DNA of 64,000 nucleotides from Mytilus edulis (taxonomy: Eukaryota; Mollusca; Bivalvia; Mytilida; Mytilidae). The DNA is taken from NCBI RefSeq assembly GCF_963676685.1, contig NC_092349.1:35322293-35386292 (forward strand). The letters run 5' to 3'. The first letter of the stretch is position 1; every line of letters starts with the position of its first letter. Both the position numbers and the translations under genes were made by a program. Under the pieces are notes generated by a model that worked only from the letters and a program-made list of their open reading frames with translations, had not been told where the DNA came from and searched no databases. Positions 45,151 through 56,900 of the stretch are shown piece after piece.

Positions 45151-47379
45151 GTGAGTGGAATAATTTCAAATTGCCCAAATTGAATGTAAGATAGCTGAAA
45201 CTCACCCGATTCGTGTGGTATAATATTTTTGGACGATGATTTATATTATCGCCCACAAATTGGCAAGCTTTATTTGTATATTCCGAAGGCATTCTGAATG
45301 TTTTACGGAAGGGACCAACCTACTGTTAGGTGTGCCCAATCCACTCTAAAAAAAATGTCATCTGGAAGTATTTGAGAAAAAAAATATTGTTTAGAGTTCT
45401 TAATTACTCATTCAAATAAATAAACTTTTTTTTACAACTGTCAATCAAGTTCTTATTATATAAAACTATCCTTTTTTTCAACAAAATTAAGCTTTGTAAT
45501 CACATAATTGTTGATAATTGTTGACAATTATCAGATAATATCAACTTATCATGTTATTAAAATGCTTTTGCAATTCGTAATTCTCCAATAGATATGTTAT
45601 CGCAATTTAAAAGGAATGATAACTTAGAATTAAGAAAGAATAATCTAATTTTAATTTGTCCCTTAACATGTTTAAAGAAAATATGCAAGTATTGTGCTTT
45701 ATTGCTGTGAGAAAAAAAACCTTCATGTGCTACTTTTTGAGTAAAATGAGGCCGAAATTTTGTATATTTGCTCAAAATTCGGATGTGTGGCCGTATTTTC
45801 ACTTTCGAAAGAAAGACATAACTTTTTTGTTTTAAAGATAAACACAAATTGTTGTTTGTTAAATAATTTGTAATTTCTGCATTGTATAAGCCGAAATAGC
45901 TCATATTTATCAAATGTTCATGAATGTAGAAAATACATCATTTTTGCTGTATATTTATCAAATTCAACAAAATTACACTATTTACGTTTTCATGAAAATT
46001 GGCACACATAATCTTCTCGAGTATTCAAACCAAATGGCATTTTAAAAAAGAGTGGTCCATGAACTCGTTTTCAAATTTAATAAGTTTGAATGATAAAAAA
46101 TCAGTCGAAAACTGAATCTTTTCCCGATAAGTCATAGTTTGACGTCGCGAAAATAACAATTTACGTTAGCAACGTCATTTACCTCCCCTGTTACTATATC
46201 GTATGCCCTTAAGTGCGATTTATGATCATATGTCAATTAATTATGTTTCCGTTAACTATAAAACCTTTTAATTTAAAAAGACTTTAAAAGGTTACTTAAG
46301 TTTCTGTAACTTCTGAGTATGTCTTCTTAACAGCGCAAACTTGGGAAGGATCCAGTTTTTTTAAGAGAGCACTAGTCATCGTTTGAATGATATTTGTAAA
46401 ACGGTAAGCATTCATCTTATATGCATGCAGCGCTCCTTAACAATGGCACAAACCCCCGCCACATAAATCCGACACTAGAAAGGGTAAGAGGATGTAATCC
46501 AGACCTCCCCGTCACAATTTAAAAAAAAATGACAAACCCGATATGCAATGAAAACAATATGTTTCCGCATCACGATGAAATAAATCTTCCGGAATATGGT
46601 CCTTCCATCTATCAAAGTAGAAATAAAAGTAATCTATTCACCAGAAAAATGCTGACGATGAACTTGCAGGAATAATTGGCGGGAGATGTCCAAATTATTA
46701 GCCAGTGACGTTGTACGTTTTCGCGCTAACGGCGAGGTTACGAAAGGGGACCAAATTATTAGTATTCATCGCGATTTATCTTCGAATTCAGCACGGTGAC
46801 ATATATTTTTAATTTGAAGAAAACATTATAATAGGCAGTTGATAATTATAGAGTCATTCGTGTAGTGATAAATCGCCAAGGCCTACAACATATTGAAAAA
46901 TATATAAAAATGACAATGTTACAAGAAACTGTATCGGATGTAACGTAAAAACCTTTATCTATTTTGGGCAGAGAAAAAAACATAGTGAAAAACAGTTTAA
47001 AAAGAATATAACAAAGATAAAGTAAAGTCAGCCTCTTATCTTGATAAAAAATTCGGAACTTTACCATGATGATCGGTTGAAAACATAACTTTACTGCCAA
47101 AAAGATGATTGCAGCCTTCCAACTATATGATCTTTCAATTTCTGTAAAGCAAATTCCCGTAGCGCTTGCCTATGGAGTATAGATCTCCAAACTCATACAT
47201 TTTTGTTATACGCTATTACAAAGCTTGTGTTTTCTATCATAATTTTCTGGATGAAGGGGTTGGTGCTTACAATGAAGCTTTTCAACCAAGACATGCAAGA
47301 GTTAGACACGATCCTGATGAATCATCACTTATAAGTCTTACGGTGCCCAAGTTGTTTGACTGTTACTTTATATCTGTTT

Positions 47380-47785
47380 CATTCGATAGACCACTTTCGA
47401 GTTCATCCGTCACCGGAAAAAACTCGTCAATTAGGCGCGCCTTTGTGGCGTCATTTACCAGACAGGGGGGATCGCCTGTATCCCTGCACTATCAACGTTC
47501 ATCAAGCGTCTAAGTGATCGTCATTGTGCAGGATATATACTAGAAATAGTTTTTGTTTCGTAGGTACTTAAGCACAATTCCCTAATTACAGTAGTGTGCT
47601 GATTGTCAATTATGAGAATTTAGTTTGCTGAATAAATCGTGCAATATAGTATTATAATTTTCCAACCACTCGCTCAACATTGGAATGGAAGTGACGATGC
47701 CCCTAAACGCACGAATGATGTTCACTAAAACCAGAGTTTTTGACGGAAATGCATCGAACTCGAAAGTTGTCTATTGTCGTGACCA
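47380..47785. repeat. Repeat with imperfect inverted ends
   Basis: TAGACCACTTTCGAGTTC at about 47389 is the approximate reverse complement of GAACTCGAAAGTTGTCTA at about 47757-47774, both next to a GACGGA/TCCGTC motif. A MITE is plausible; no target duplication was established. Confidence 0.5.
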
Positions 47786-48825
47786 CAATTCAGTCTTATT
47801 TGCATCGAATTAGAAATTTCCGAATGAGACTTTTTACGGAATTTAATTTGTACTTATCGACATATGACGGGTGTCACATTAGTGTTTAGGTTTATAAATA
47901 TGATTTGAATTGGAGACTTTTGTTCATTTCTTCACCTGTATTTCTAGACGTTATCATAAAAAAAACATGTATTATATTCATACATGTATTGTTATTGTGA
48001 ATTGAAACATTTATTGATTTTAAGGAGAGAAAAAGATATAAAATATATGATCGCTACATCTTCATTATTTTACTACGATTAAGAAAATAACATGTAAGAG
48101 TTTCAAATATGTTTAATTATTTATTATTTGAAGCATGTTTGGTCATTTCAATGTTTTGATCATCCGATAAACACTATAAAACGTCCAAAGCTTCATAGAA
48201 CTTATATCACTACTATGGCTATTTAAAAACGAATTTCATCAACCAAAATCGATCATCACATGAAAGCAGATGTTCTGATCGAAAGATGTTTGCTGGTGGT
48301 CTTAAAATTTATTCTAATAGCATTTCCTACTAAATATTATCTTTTTTCTGATATCTATTTTCAGTTCTTCTTGTTGAAAACTCCGATATGTTTCGAGCAC
48401 GGGTTTCAAGCTGACTTCATTATCATAATATGGGTTTTATGTTAGTAACTCGTCAGCTGTAACATAGTTTGATAATTAATCATACCGAATATAAGACGTG
48501 GATTTAACCTGATTTGATCAAATATATGTTGCATTACTGCGTGATACTATGGTACTATTTTTACAGAGAAGAATTTAACTGGGTAGGCTCATCTACAATT
48601 ATCTGCAATTTTAAGAAAAGTTTAAAAAACTTAAGGGGGAATAACGCAAGATTAAACACGTGACCTGTCATCAAAAATGATAAACATGTACTGTGATTTC
48701 ATTCTTTTAAGGAAAATCAATATACAAATAGAAAATAAAGACACGAAACAGAATCCATAGAAAAAACGAAAAACAAAAAAAGTGTGTATTTCTCAACCGA
48801 TTTCGATTGACAAATTGTTTTTGAT

Positions 48826-48952
48826 CATAGGCGGGTCCAGGGGGCTGCCCCCCTTTTCGTGGGAAAATTTGGCTGATTATAGCGTGACTGAAGCGGCCTC
48901 CTAAGGTCAGTCAGCGGGACCCTTTATAAAAAGTTCTGTATCCGCCACTGTA
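48826..48952. mobile_element. Small MITE with GGCGGATCC-type ends
   Basis: Left AGGCGGGTCCAGGGGGC and right TATCCGCCACTG are imperfect inverted repeats, with GGGACCC in the interior. Short elements ending in CAGTGGCGGATCC are widespread non-autonomous DNA transposons. The left end is eroded and the target site is unclear. Confidence 0.55.
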
Positions 48953-50939
48953 GGTGTAAATTAGATAGATACTTTCAAAATAGTTACCAAACTTTTGAAT
49001 TATTAATCATCTTTAACGCTGCCGCTGAAATTTAATTATTTTCTTCGTTTTTCTATAAATTTACAGAGACGCTTCTGTTACACATCTACCTCGTTTGAAG
49101 TCGACAAGAAGAAGAGCATAGTTTAGTTCGATTGAAATGCCAAATGTTTGTAGAACACCTGCAATGTCACAAAAATACTGAACTTCGAGGAACGTTCAAA
49201 ACGGAAAGTCCCTAATCAAATGGCAAAATCAAAAGTTCAAACACATCAAACGAATGGACAATAACTGTCACATCATTGACTTGGTACAGACATCTTATTA
49301 GAAAGCGCATACAATACTAATTTTAAATACTTAATATCTTTCCAATGCTTGTGAATTTTGTTAGCCGCTTTTTTTCTGATCATATGAGGAATAAACAAAA
49401 TAATTTCGGACTTTACTTCATTTGGTATTTACATTACTACTCTTGTATTTGCCAAGGTCAATGAAAAAACATGCAGTTATACCAATGTGTTCCATAATAT
49501 AATTATTTTTAAAATGTGAATTTTCGGTCTTTTCCTGTGTGCTCAACTTAATTCTTGTGTCTTGTATTACATAGCCAGAAACAGTAACACTCAGTAATTA
49601 TATCCATAAATAACATACAGAGTATAACTAAGTCAAACCAGATCAGATAACAAACATTTTTGAAAATTCTTTATCGTATTACTATTCATAAAGGCGGGGT
49701 TATTAGAATTTAATGATGAAATCTCTAGAGGAACAGACTAGGGAAGGGATTAGTGGATTTTCATTATGATATTCAATACTTGGTAATAACAAGCGATATT
49801 CGAGTACTCAAGAACTCGTTGACATGCATTACAAAAACAAAATGCAAATTCTTTGTTTTTAAAATATGTATTCTAACATGGTTCTACTTGATTGCCTTGT
49901 TCAAGGGACGACCTTGACTATTACGACTTAAAGCATGCGAACACAATAACAAGAAACAACAGTCAAATCGATTCGTTATCTGATCACTTCGAGATCAAAC
50001 AAAAAATTAGATTCAGTGTTACAGATTATACATAAATGACTGGCATATTGACATTGCATATCAATTTACATAATGTAGACTCAGAATGTAACCCAGAAAA
50101 TATTAGATAGATTATAATTAAATTTGAAGCTTTACAGAATTTAAATTTCAAACATTTACATATTATACAGTCATGTTATATAAAAAAAAAAGGTTCAAAA
50201 AGATTACTGTTTAATGCAAAATGTCACATTGCACTTGCACGATTTAGTAAAACCACCCTGTATAACCCCGATACAGATGAAACCGCACGTTGACGCGTTC
50301 GAATCGAACACACCGTGTAACACTGTGTTCAGACAGTAAAAACATAATACTTTTAAAGAAAATCCAATATCTATTCTTCGGATATTTTGCTATAATATAT
50401 TCTTTGCCATAATACTCATTAGTCACTAAAAGATTTTTCAAATATGTGACATTTGTTCTACAAATATTAAAAAAACGCACGACGATATCAATGATAAAAC
50501 GTGATTGTTTTATTTAGATACTCAAAAATTAATGTTTCTCGTACCTCATAGCTTTTGAAACATACATTTTTGAAAATTTCATAGTTTCAATTAACAAAGT
50601 TATTCAGATCGCATCTTTATTGTTATGTCTAGAAACAGAAAAATACACGTTTTGAAGTGTCCTTATTTTCATGTTGTGTACGCTTCGTTGTCATTACACC
50701 TTTTTATACTGTACGCTCCGTTGACACAATATTGGCGTTTGTCAATGAATTTTGCATGTATTAAATTAAGCTTTGATATAATTATAACCAATATGCATGC
50801 TAGAAAAAATAATTTACCAACATTACATGCAGACAGCAACCCAAAATATCCGTTGTATTATTGGAACACTCTTAGAGGTATTTTGTACATGTAAAAATCC
50901 TTATGTATACGAAAGTGTAAATTGGTAGGAAAAAGTAAA

Positions 50940-51060
50940 ATCACAAAATTACTGAACTCCGAGGAAAATCAAATCGGAAAGTCCCTAATCACATGGCAAA
51001 ATCAAATGACAAAAACGAATGGACAACAACTGTCATATTCCTGACTTGGTACAGGCATTT
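50940..51060 (+). repeat. Dispersed repeat D (plus)
   Basis: ACTGAACTCCGAGGAAAATC..., CGGAAAGTCCCTAATCA, ACGAATGGACAACAACTGTC, TTCCTGACTTGGTACAGGCA. A second copy is at about 49160-49290 and a weaker one at 56095-56170. Confidence 0.7.
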
Positions 51061-52796
51061 TCAAATGTAAAAAAGGTGGATAAAACCTGGTTTTATAGCG
51101 CTAAACCTCTCACTTTGTACGACAGTCTCATCAAATTCCGTTATATTTACAGATGTGTGAACTAAACAGACATGATAAATAAAAAGTCCAAATATGGGAC
51201 AATTTAAAAAAAAAACAATTTAACAGAACACAAAAGCATCTATCAAATTAAAAACACATTCAAAATTGAAAATACATAACTCGACAGATGCATATATGGC
51301 TAAGCAGACAGATACACACGTCCGATTTCTAATTGGATACAATTTTTTAAAGTGTTTACGTGACAGTCAATGTACGGTTAGGGAATGGGTTGGGTGCCCC
51401 GCTAACATGTTTAATCCCGCCATATTCTGTATGTGCCTGTCTAAAACCAGAAGCGTGTAATTCAGTTATTATATATATTTTATATTCACTATTTTGTGCA
51501 TAAATTAGGCCGTTAGTTTTCTCGTATGAATTGTTTTACATTTGATCTTTTGCGAATAGTTGTTTCAATACCACATCTTCTTTTTTTTTATATATATATA
51601 TACAGCAACCAAAATAATCAATGGATTAAAGGCTTTTTATCTAAATCTCAGAGACGAGTCCTAGGGGGTTGTAGATTACAATAGAGTTACATTAAGGCTA
51701 CAGATTATGTGTATACAATATACATGTGACTTATAGCCACCCATAGTAATACAGTTTCTTTAATGTGAAGATGTAAAGATTAAGAGATAATTTTTAATAT
51801 TCAACTGGTTTGCTTTCTTCAATTATGTTTTTGTTTGTTTAATTTTAAGGTATAAAGATTCTGCTTAACTTCCTCGATTATTACAGTCTTTCTACTGAGG
51901 TTGCAAAATCTGTATGCATTTTATTACGTCTTTACCTAAAACCGTTGGATATATACGGACTAATACTTAAGATACATGATTTACCTCCTATAGTTGTAAT
52001 TCGCTTTGAATTCACTATCAGTTTATACTTCAATTACTCCTTTGTCGATATTTTATTTTTTGGTTTTTGTGCCTTGTACCGACATTTTGAGTTGAGCTAA
52101 TTGCACCTGTACAGTTTTTTTTTTATCATGTTGTGCTGTTACGCAAGTTTTCCATATTAGGAGAGGATTGGGGCTCACTTGATTAATCCCGCCGCCTTTT
52201 TTGTGTCGGTCTAACGACAGGAGCCTGTAGTACATTGGTTATATAGATCTGTCATATTTTTTTCTTCTATAATACATAATTCTTAAGTTATTAAAATATA
52301 TTCGTTAGTTTCCTTGTTTTAAAACAGAAAGAAAACATTTTGCTAATAAGATACAAATATATTTCAGATGCTGTGAATTATTCAGCAAATCAAAGAAAAC
52401 ACATATGAATTAATTATAAGAATAACAGAATAGAATACTATAATAAAAAGTGTGTTTTATTTAAATTGTATTCATTTATGGTAAAGCTTGGATAAAATGG
52501 GGTTTACTTTTATAAGATAGACTTAGTTTTTTATCATTTGTCAGCTTATATAATAAAGTGTCTTCTTTAACGTTCCCCTTGTCATGACCAATGAAATTAT
52601 ATTCTAAATATAAACATTGATATTAGCAATTATCCTGGTCGTCGGGCATTCCAATACGAATATAAAATAGGGTCCTTCTATACTTGTCAGATATTATGTT
52701 TTTGTTTATCCTTCATCAAATCAACACTTAAATATTCATTTACAATCCTTCACATATAATGTTTCTAAAGGTTCTGAAAACATGTATTATATTCAA

Positions 52797-53005
52797 AAGA
52801 GGGACAAAAGATACCAGAGGGACAGTCAAACTCATAAATCGAAAATACACTGACTACGCCATGGCTAAAAATGAAAAGGACAAACAGACAAACAATAGTA
52901 CACATGACACAACATAGAAAACTAAAGAATAAACAACACGAACCCCACCAAAAACTAGGGGTGATCTCATGTGTTCCGGAAGGGTTAACAGAGCCTGCTC
53001 CACCC
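52797..53005 (+). repeat. Dispersed repeat B, near-complete copy
   Basis: Reads AAGAGGGACAAAAGATACCA..., GGGACAGTCAAACTCATAAA, CTACGCCATGGCTAAAAATG, ACAACATAGAAAACTAAAGA, CCACCAAAAACTAGGGGTGA, TTCCGGAAGGGTTAAC. This is the reference copy used for the other B entries. Confidence 0.8.
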
Positions 53006-53528
53006 GTCGTGTTGTTCAAGATATAATTAGTTGCTTAGTATAAATAAAAACCTTAAAATATGTTTTTATCAGACGACACCAAATTGAAATCTGAAAAACT
53101 TCATGCAGATTACGTTTTGCAATGAGATAATATCTAATTAGTAAAATTAAATTCTGATTATAAGGTTTGTTCGTAAGGTTATTGCTTAAAATGTTTTACA
53201 TTCATTTGATTACTTGTAGATTACAAATTCTGAATATGATTTTTTTTCATATACAAGTAAGAATTACAAAGATATCAAACTATCATTTAGTTTGGTGATA
53301 AAGTTAAACATAATCTATCTTATTTTCTATAACAAGCCTAATGTAACCAAATTGTACCTAAAGGGTTGAATGAGTGAATTATTGGGTAAACCACTAAATG
53401 AATATATCTTTCCAAATGTTTTATTGTGAGTTTTTGTCATACAAGAAAATGCCTAGAAAGCATTTTGCCTAGTCCGATGAAATACTTCTACTATCAGCTC
53501 CTATTCCAATTTAACCAATAAGCATATG

Positions 53529-53983
53529 TCAGTACCTGAGATGCCAGAAACGAATAGCATCAAACAACACAACAATGCCAATAAAAAGGCATATAATAAA
53601 TGCACCAATGCATCCTATGACTTTAGATGAAACCCGATCATCAGCTGCAGATATTCTGGTCCCACGATATTTGCTCGTGGTCTTAGGATTGATCCTGATT
53701 GCATGTTCTAATTCTTCTAATCTTTTTTTGAAACTCATTTCCTGTTCTTCTATTAAAAACTCAGTTGTATCTTGATTTCCTAATTCAGAACATGGACATT
53801 CACAAGCTGAGTTCAGTGTTGTAGAGGACAATTTCGTAGATGTCGAATCTGTATCTGTAAATATATTTGAAGTCTTTTGCGTAGAAGGCGATAAAGTCGG
53901 TTCATAAGTAGCCTCTTCTACTGATCCACTTGTTGTTGTTGATGTGTTGTTACAGTTGAGGTCTGTATGAAGTAACCAGTCAT
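53529..53983 (-). CDS. FAMeT-protein exon 3: linker, coiled coil, membrane helix
   Basis: Acceptor GTTTCAG|A. Encodes D-W-L-L-H-T-D-L-N-C-N-N-T-S, a Thr/Ser-rich stretch, A-C-E-C-P-C, a charged heptad-like F-K-K-R-L-E-E-L-E segment, and a 23-residue hydrophobic helix before R-F-W-H-L-R-Y and TGA (53529-53531). Confidence 0.85.
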
Positions 53984-56900
53984 CTGAAACATAGTTTGAA
54001 AAATTAAAAACCTTTACATAAGATTTATATTTAATATGATTTGCTATATTTTAATTGATATATGATACTTGTTTTACAGGGACAATTCTAACTGATCAGG
54101 CTTTTGAAAACATTATCTATAATTTTATAGATAACTTAAACGATATTTGTCAAGTAATGACCGCACTTATTTGCAGCGTTGCAACCACATACCTTATGGT
54201 TCTCGTGATAAGTTTAAAATTCCTATTTGTCAAAAGAGTGTCCCTTATCAAAAGATCTGTTTTTGTCAATTTTGAGCGATAAGTGAATTAATTTTATACA
54301 GATTACATTGTGCAATAACAATTGGATACCTTATTCAATAATGTTACACATTTGAATTCAATGAAAAAAGTTACCATCAGTTTTGTTTTTTCGTTTAAAT
54401 AACATGAATTATTGTTCATCATTTCAGCTTTTTTTTAAATCCCGAATCGATCAAAGGCTGACGTGAGATTTTGTTATATAAATTTTATTTGTTCTGTGCT
54501 TTTGCTTTTGTATAAGGCAGTTCAATATTTAATGGTTTATGGCAGACTCTTGAAGGCCATTGAACGGGCCAGATAAAGACATACTGAACACTTGTAGTAT
54601 AACATTCACTGCAACAATACCCGTGCAAACATATAACTGTTAAAGGATTCAAGATTGAGACTATTTACTGTTTTCAAGACAAAGATTTGTTTAATAATAT
54701 TATCATCTATAGGAAGCATACTTCTACCCTTTAAATTTAGGCCATTACCAAGATGGATGAATATTTTATATTTTTTGGAATTTTGGATCCTCAATGCTCT
54801 TCAACTGTGTACTTGTTTGGCTTTATAACTATTTCGATGTGTCTTATGTAGACGAAACGTATGTCTGGCGTATTAAATTATAATCCTGCTAACTTTGATA
54901 GCTTATTAGAATATTAACTGTTTTCAGGACAAAGGTTTTGCTTAATAACAGTATCGTATAGAAGAAGCATGGTTTTTCTTAGGCTATAATCAAGATCTAT
55001 GAATATTGTATCGTTATCACAACATAGAATATCGTAAATATACCTTGATCTGCATCGTTGATTACCCAGTTTACAGTTTTTCCAAATGACGAATGTAATC
55101 TTATATCAAAAGTATCTGGCAAATATTCCGAAATACCATGTAGTATGATATTGTGCCCAGAAATATTTCCCTTGCCGACATACATATGAGACCTGTTCCA
55201 TGAAATCCAGAAAGACTTGTACGTATTACGTTCTAATAATTGACCATGATATTCATCCATGTTTGGCACCAGATTTTGGAACTGAAGTATTGATTTTGAA
55301 TTTCCCCATCCTCCAAGTATTACACGTGATTTATGGTTGTCAAAAAATAAATCGGCATCCTGTTCACCTTTAGCATTAAACTGTATGTAGTTAATATCAC
55401 ACTTGAAAATCCCAACATCTCTCAGGGACTGTTCCTGGGGGTGGGTGGTGACGAATTCCATAGGTAGCGCTAGATAAATAAATCAAAATAAAACAATTGT
55501 TTTATGACTTTTTTTCAAGTGATCAACTTGCACATTTTTGTGTGGTTGCATACTGATTGTCATTTTTTTCCTTTACAAAAGTCTTCTTTTCAATTGTTTC
55601 CTTCACCAATCTGTTTATAGATATAGGAAGATGTGATGTGAGTGCGAATGAGACAACTCTCCATCCAAATAACAATTTATACATTTTAAAGTAAACCATT
55701 ATAGGTCAATGTACGGCCTTTAACACGTATCCTTGGCTCACACCGAGCAACAAGCTATAAAGGGCCCCAAAAGTACGAGTGTAAAACCATTCAAACGGGA
55801 AAACCAACGGTCTAATCTATATAAAAAAACGAGAAACGAGAAACACGTATAAATTACATTAACAAACGACAACTACTGTACATCAGATTCCTGACTTAGG
55901 ACAGGTGCAAACATTTACAGCGGGATTAAACGTTTTAATGGTACCAAACCTTCTCCCTTTTTCTGAAACAACAGCATAACATCACAACATAGAAAAACAC
56001 AAGATAAAATATCAATTGGCAGGCTTAACTCAATCAAAAACGTAAATTAAAACATGTTTGTTTGTTTCATACTTGAAGATATAAAAGTATCACAAACATA
56101 CTGAATTTCAAGGCTATTAAAACAAGGGAAGTCCAAGCAAACTAACAAAATCAAACGGTATCAATGTACGGATCAATTGAAAAACAACTTCAAAATTTGA
56201 CGACACAACGGCTGCCACGTGTGAATCAGGATCTGCTAAACCGTCCGGATCGCATGAGATGAACCCTAGTGTTTGGTTGGGTTCGTGTTGCTTGAACTTT
56301 AGTTTTCTATGTTGTGTCGTTTTTAATAAACTATTTAGATATAGAAAGATGTGGTATCAGTGCCACCTCTACATCCAAGTCACAATTTATAAAAGTAAAC
56401 CATTATAGGTCAAGGTACGGTCTTCTGTTTCTTATTTTTTTACATGGCATTGCTAGTTTATTTTCTTTCTATAACATGTATAAGTTTGATTGTCTCTCTG
56501 GTATCTCTCGCCCTTCTTTTTTTAACATATACCCCTTATCTGTTTATTGCTTTTAAAAAGTATTTACCAGTTTTTGCACATCGATTTAAATGTCTATCGT
56601 CTGCTTTAAAACTTAAACTTTTAACTTAGTTTAAAATGAATTTCCCGTTTGAATGGTTTTACACTAGTAATTTTGGGGCCCGTAATAGCTTATTATTCGG
56701 TGTGAGCCAAGGCTCCGTGTTGAAATTCGGTTAACTTTTTAAAATTGTTATTTGGATGGAGTGTTGCCTTATTGGCACTCACAACACATCTACCTATATC
56801 TAATATGAACGGAGGTTTACTCATGGTTGTATGTAGTTCTGTTGATTCCATATTGTCAAGGAAAATGTTTTTTCTCTCATTATTTTGAGACCATGACATA

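Larger units (their letters stand above)
45190..52790. other. Long region without a supported gene
   Basis: AT-rich. Contains a repeat with inverted ends at about 47380-47785, a small MITE at 48826-48952, a related pair at about 49160-49290 and 50940-51060, and minus fragments of repeat A at about 51380-51590 and 52130-52250. ORFs are short, overlap shadows or repeats, and show no domains. Confidence 0.5.

Noticed and set aside
45557..45913. 118-codon minus ORF
   Set aside because: Lys/Phe/Ile-rich product of AT-rich DNA, with no motif or splice context.
47166..47513. 115-codon plus ORF
   Set aside because: Its 3' half overlaps a repeat with inverted ends (47380-47785), and the N-terminal half has no recognisable domain.
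54055..54282. Hydrophobic 75-codon plus ORF
   Set aside because: Lies in intron 2 of the minus-strand FAMeT gene with no independent support.
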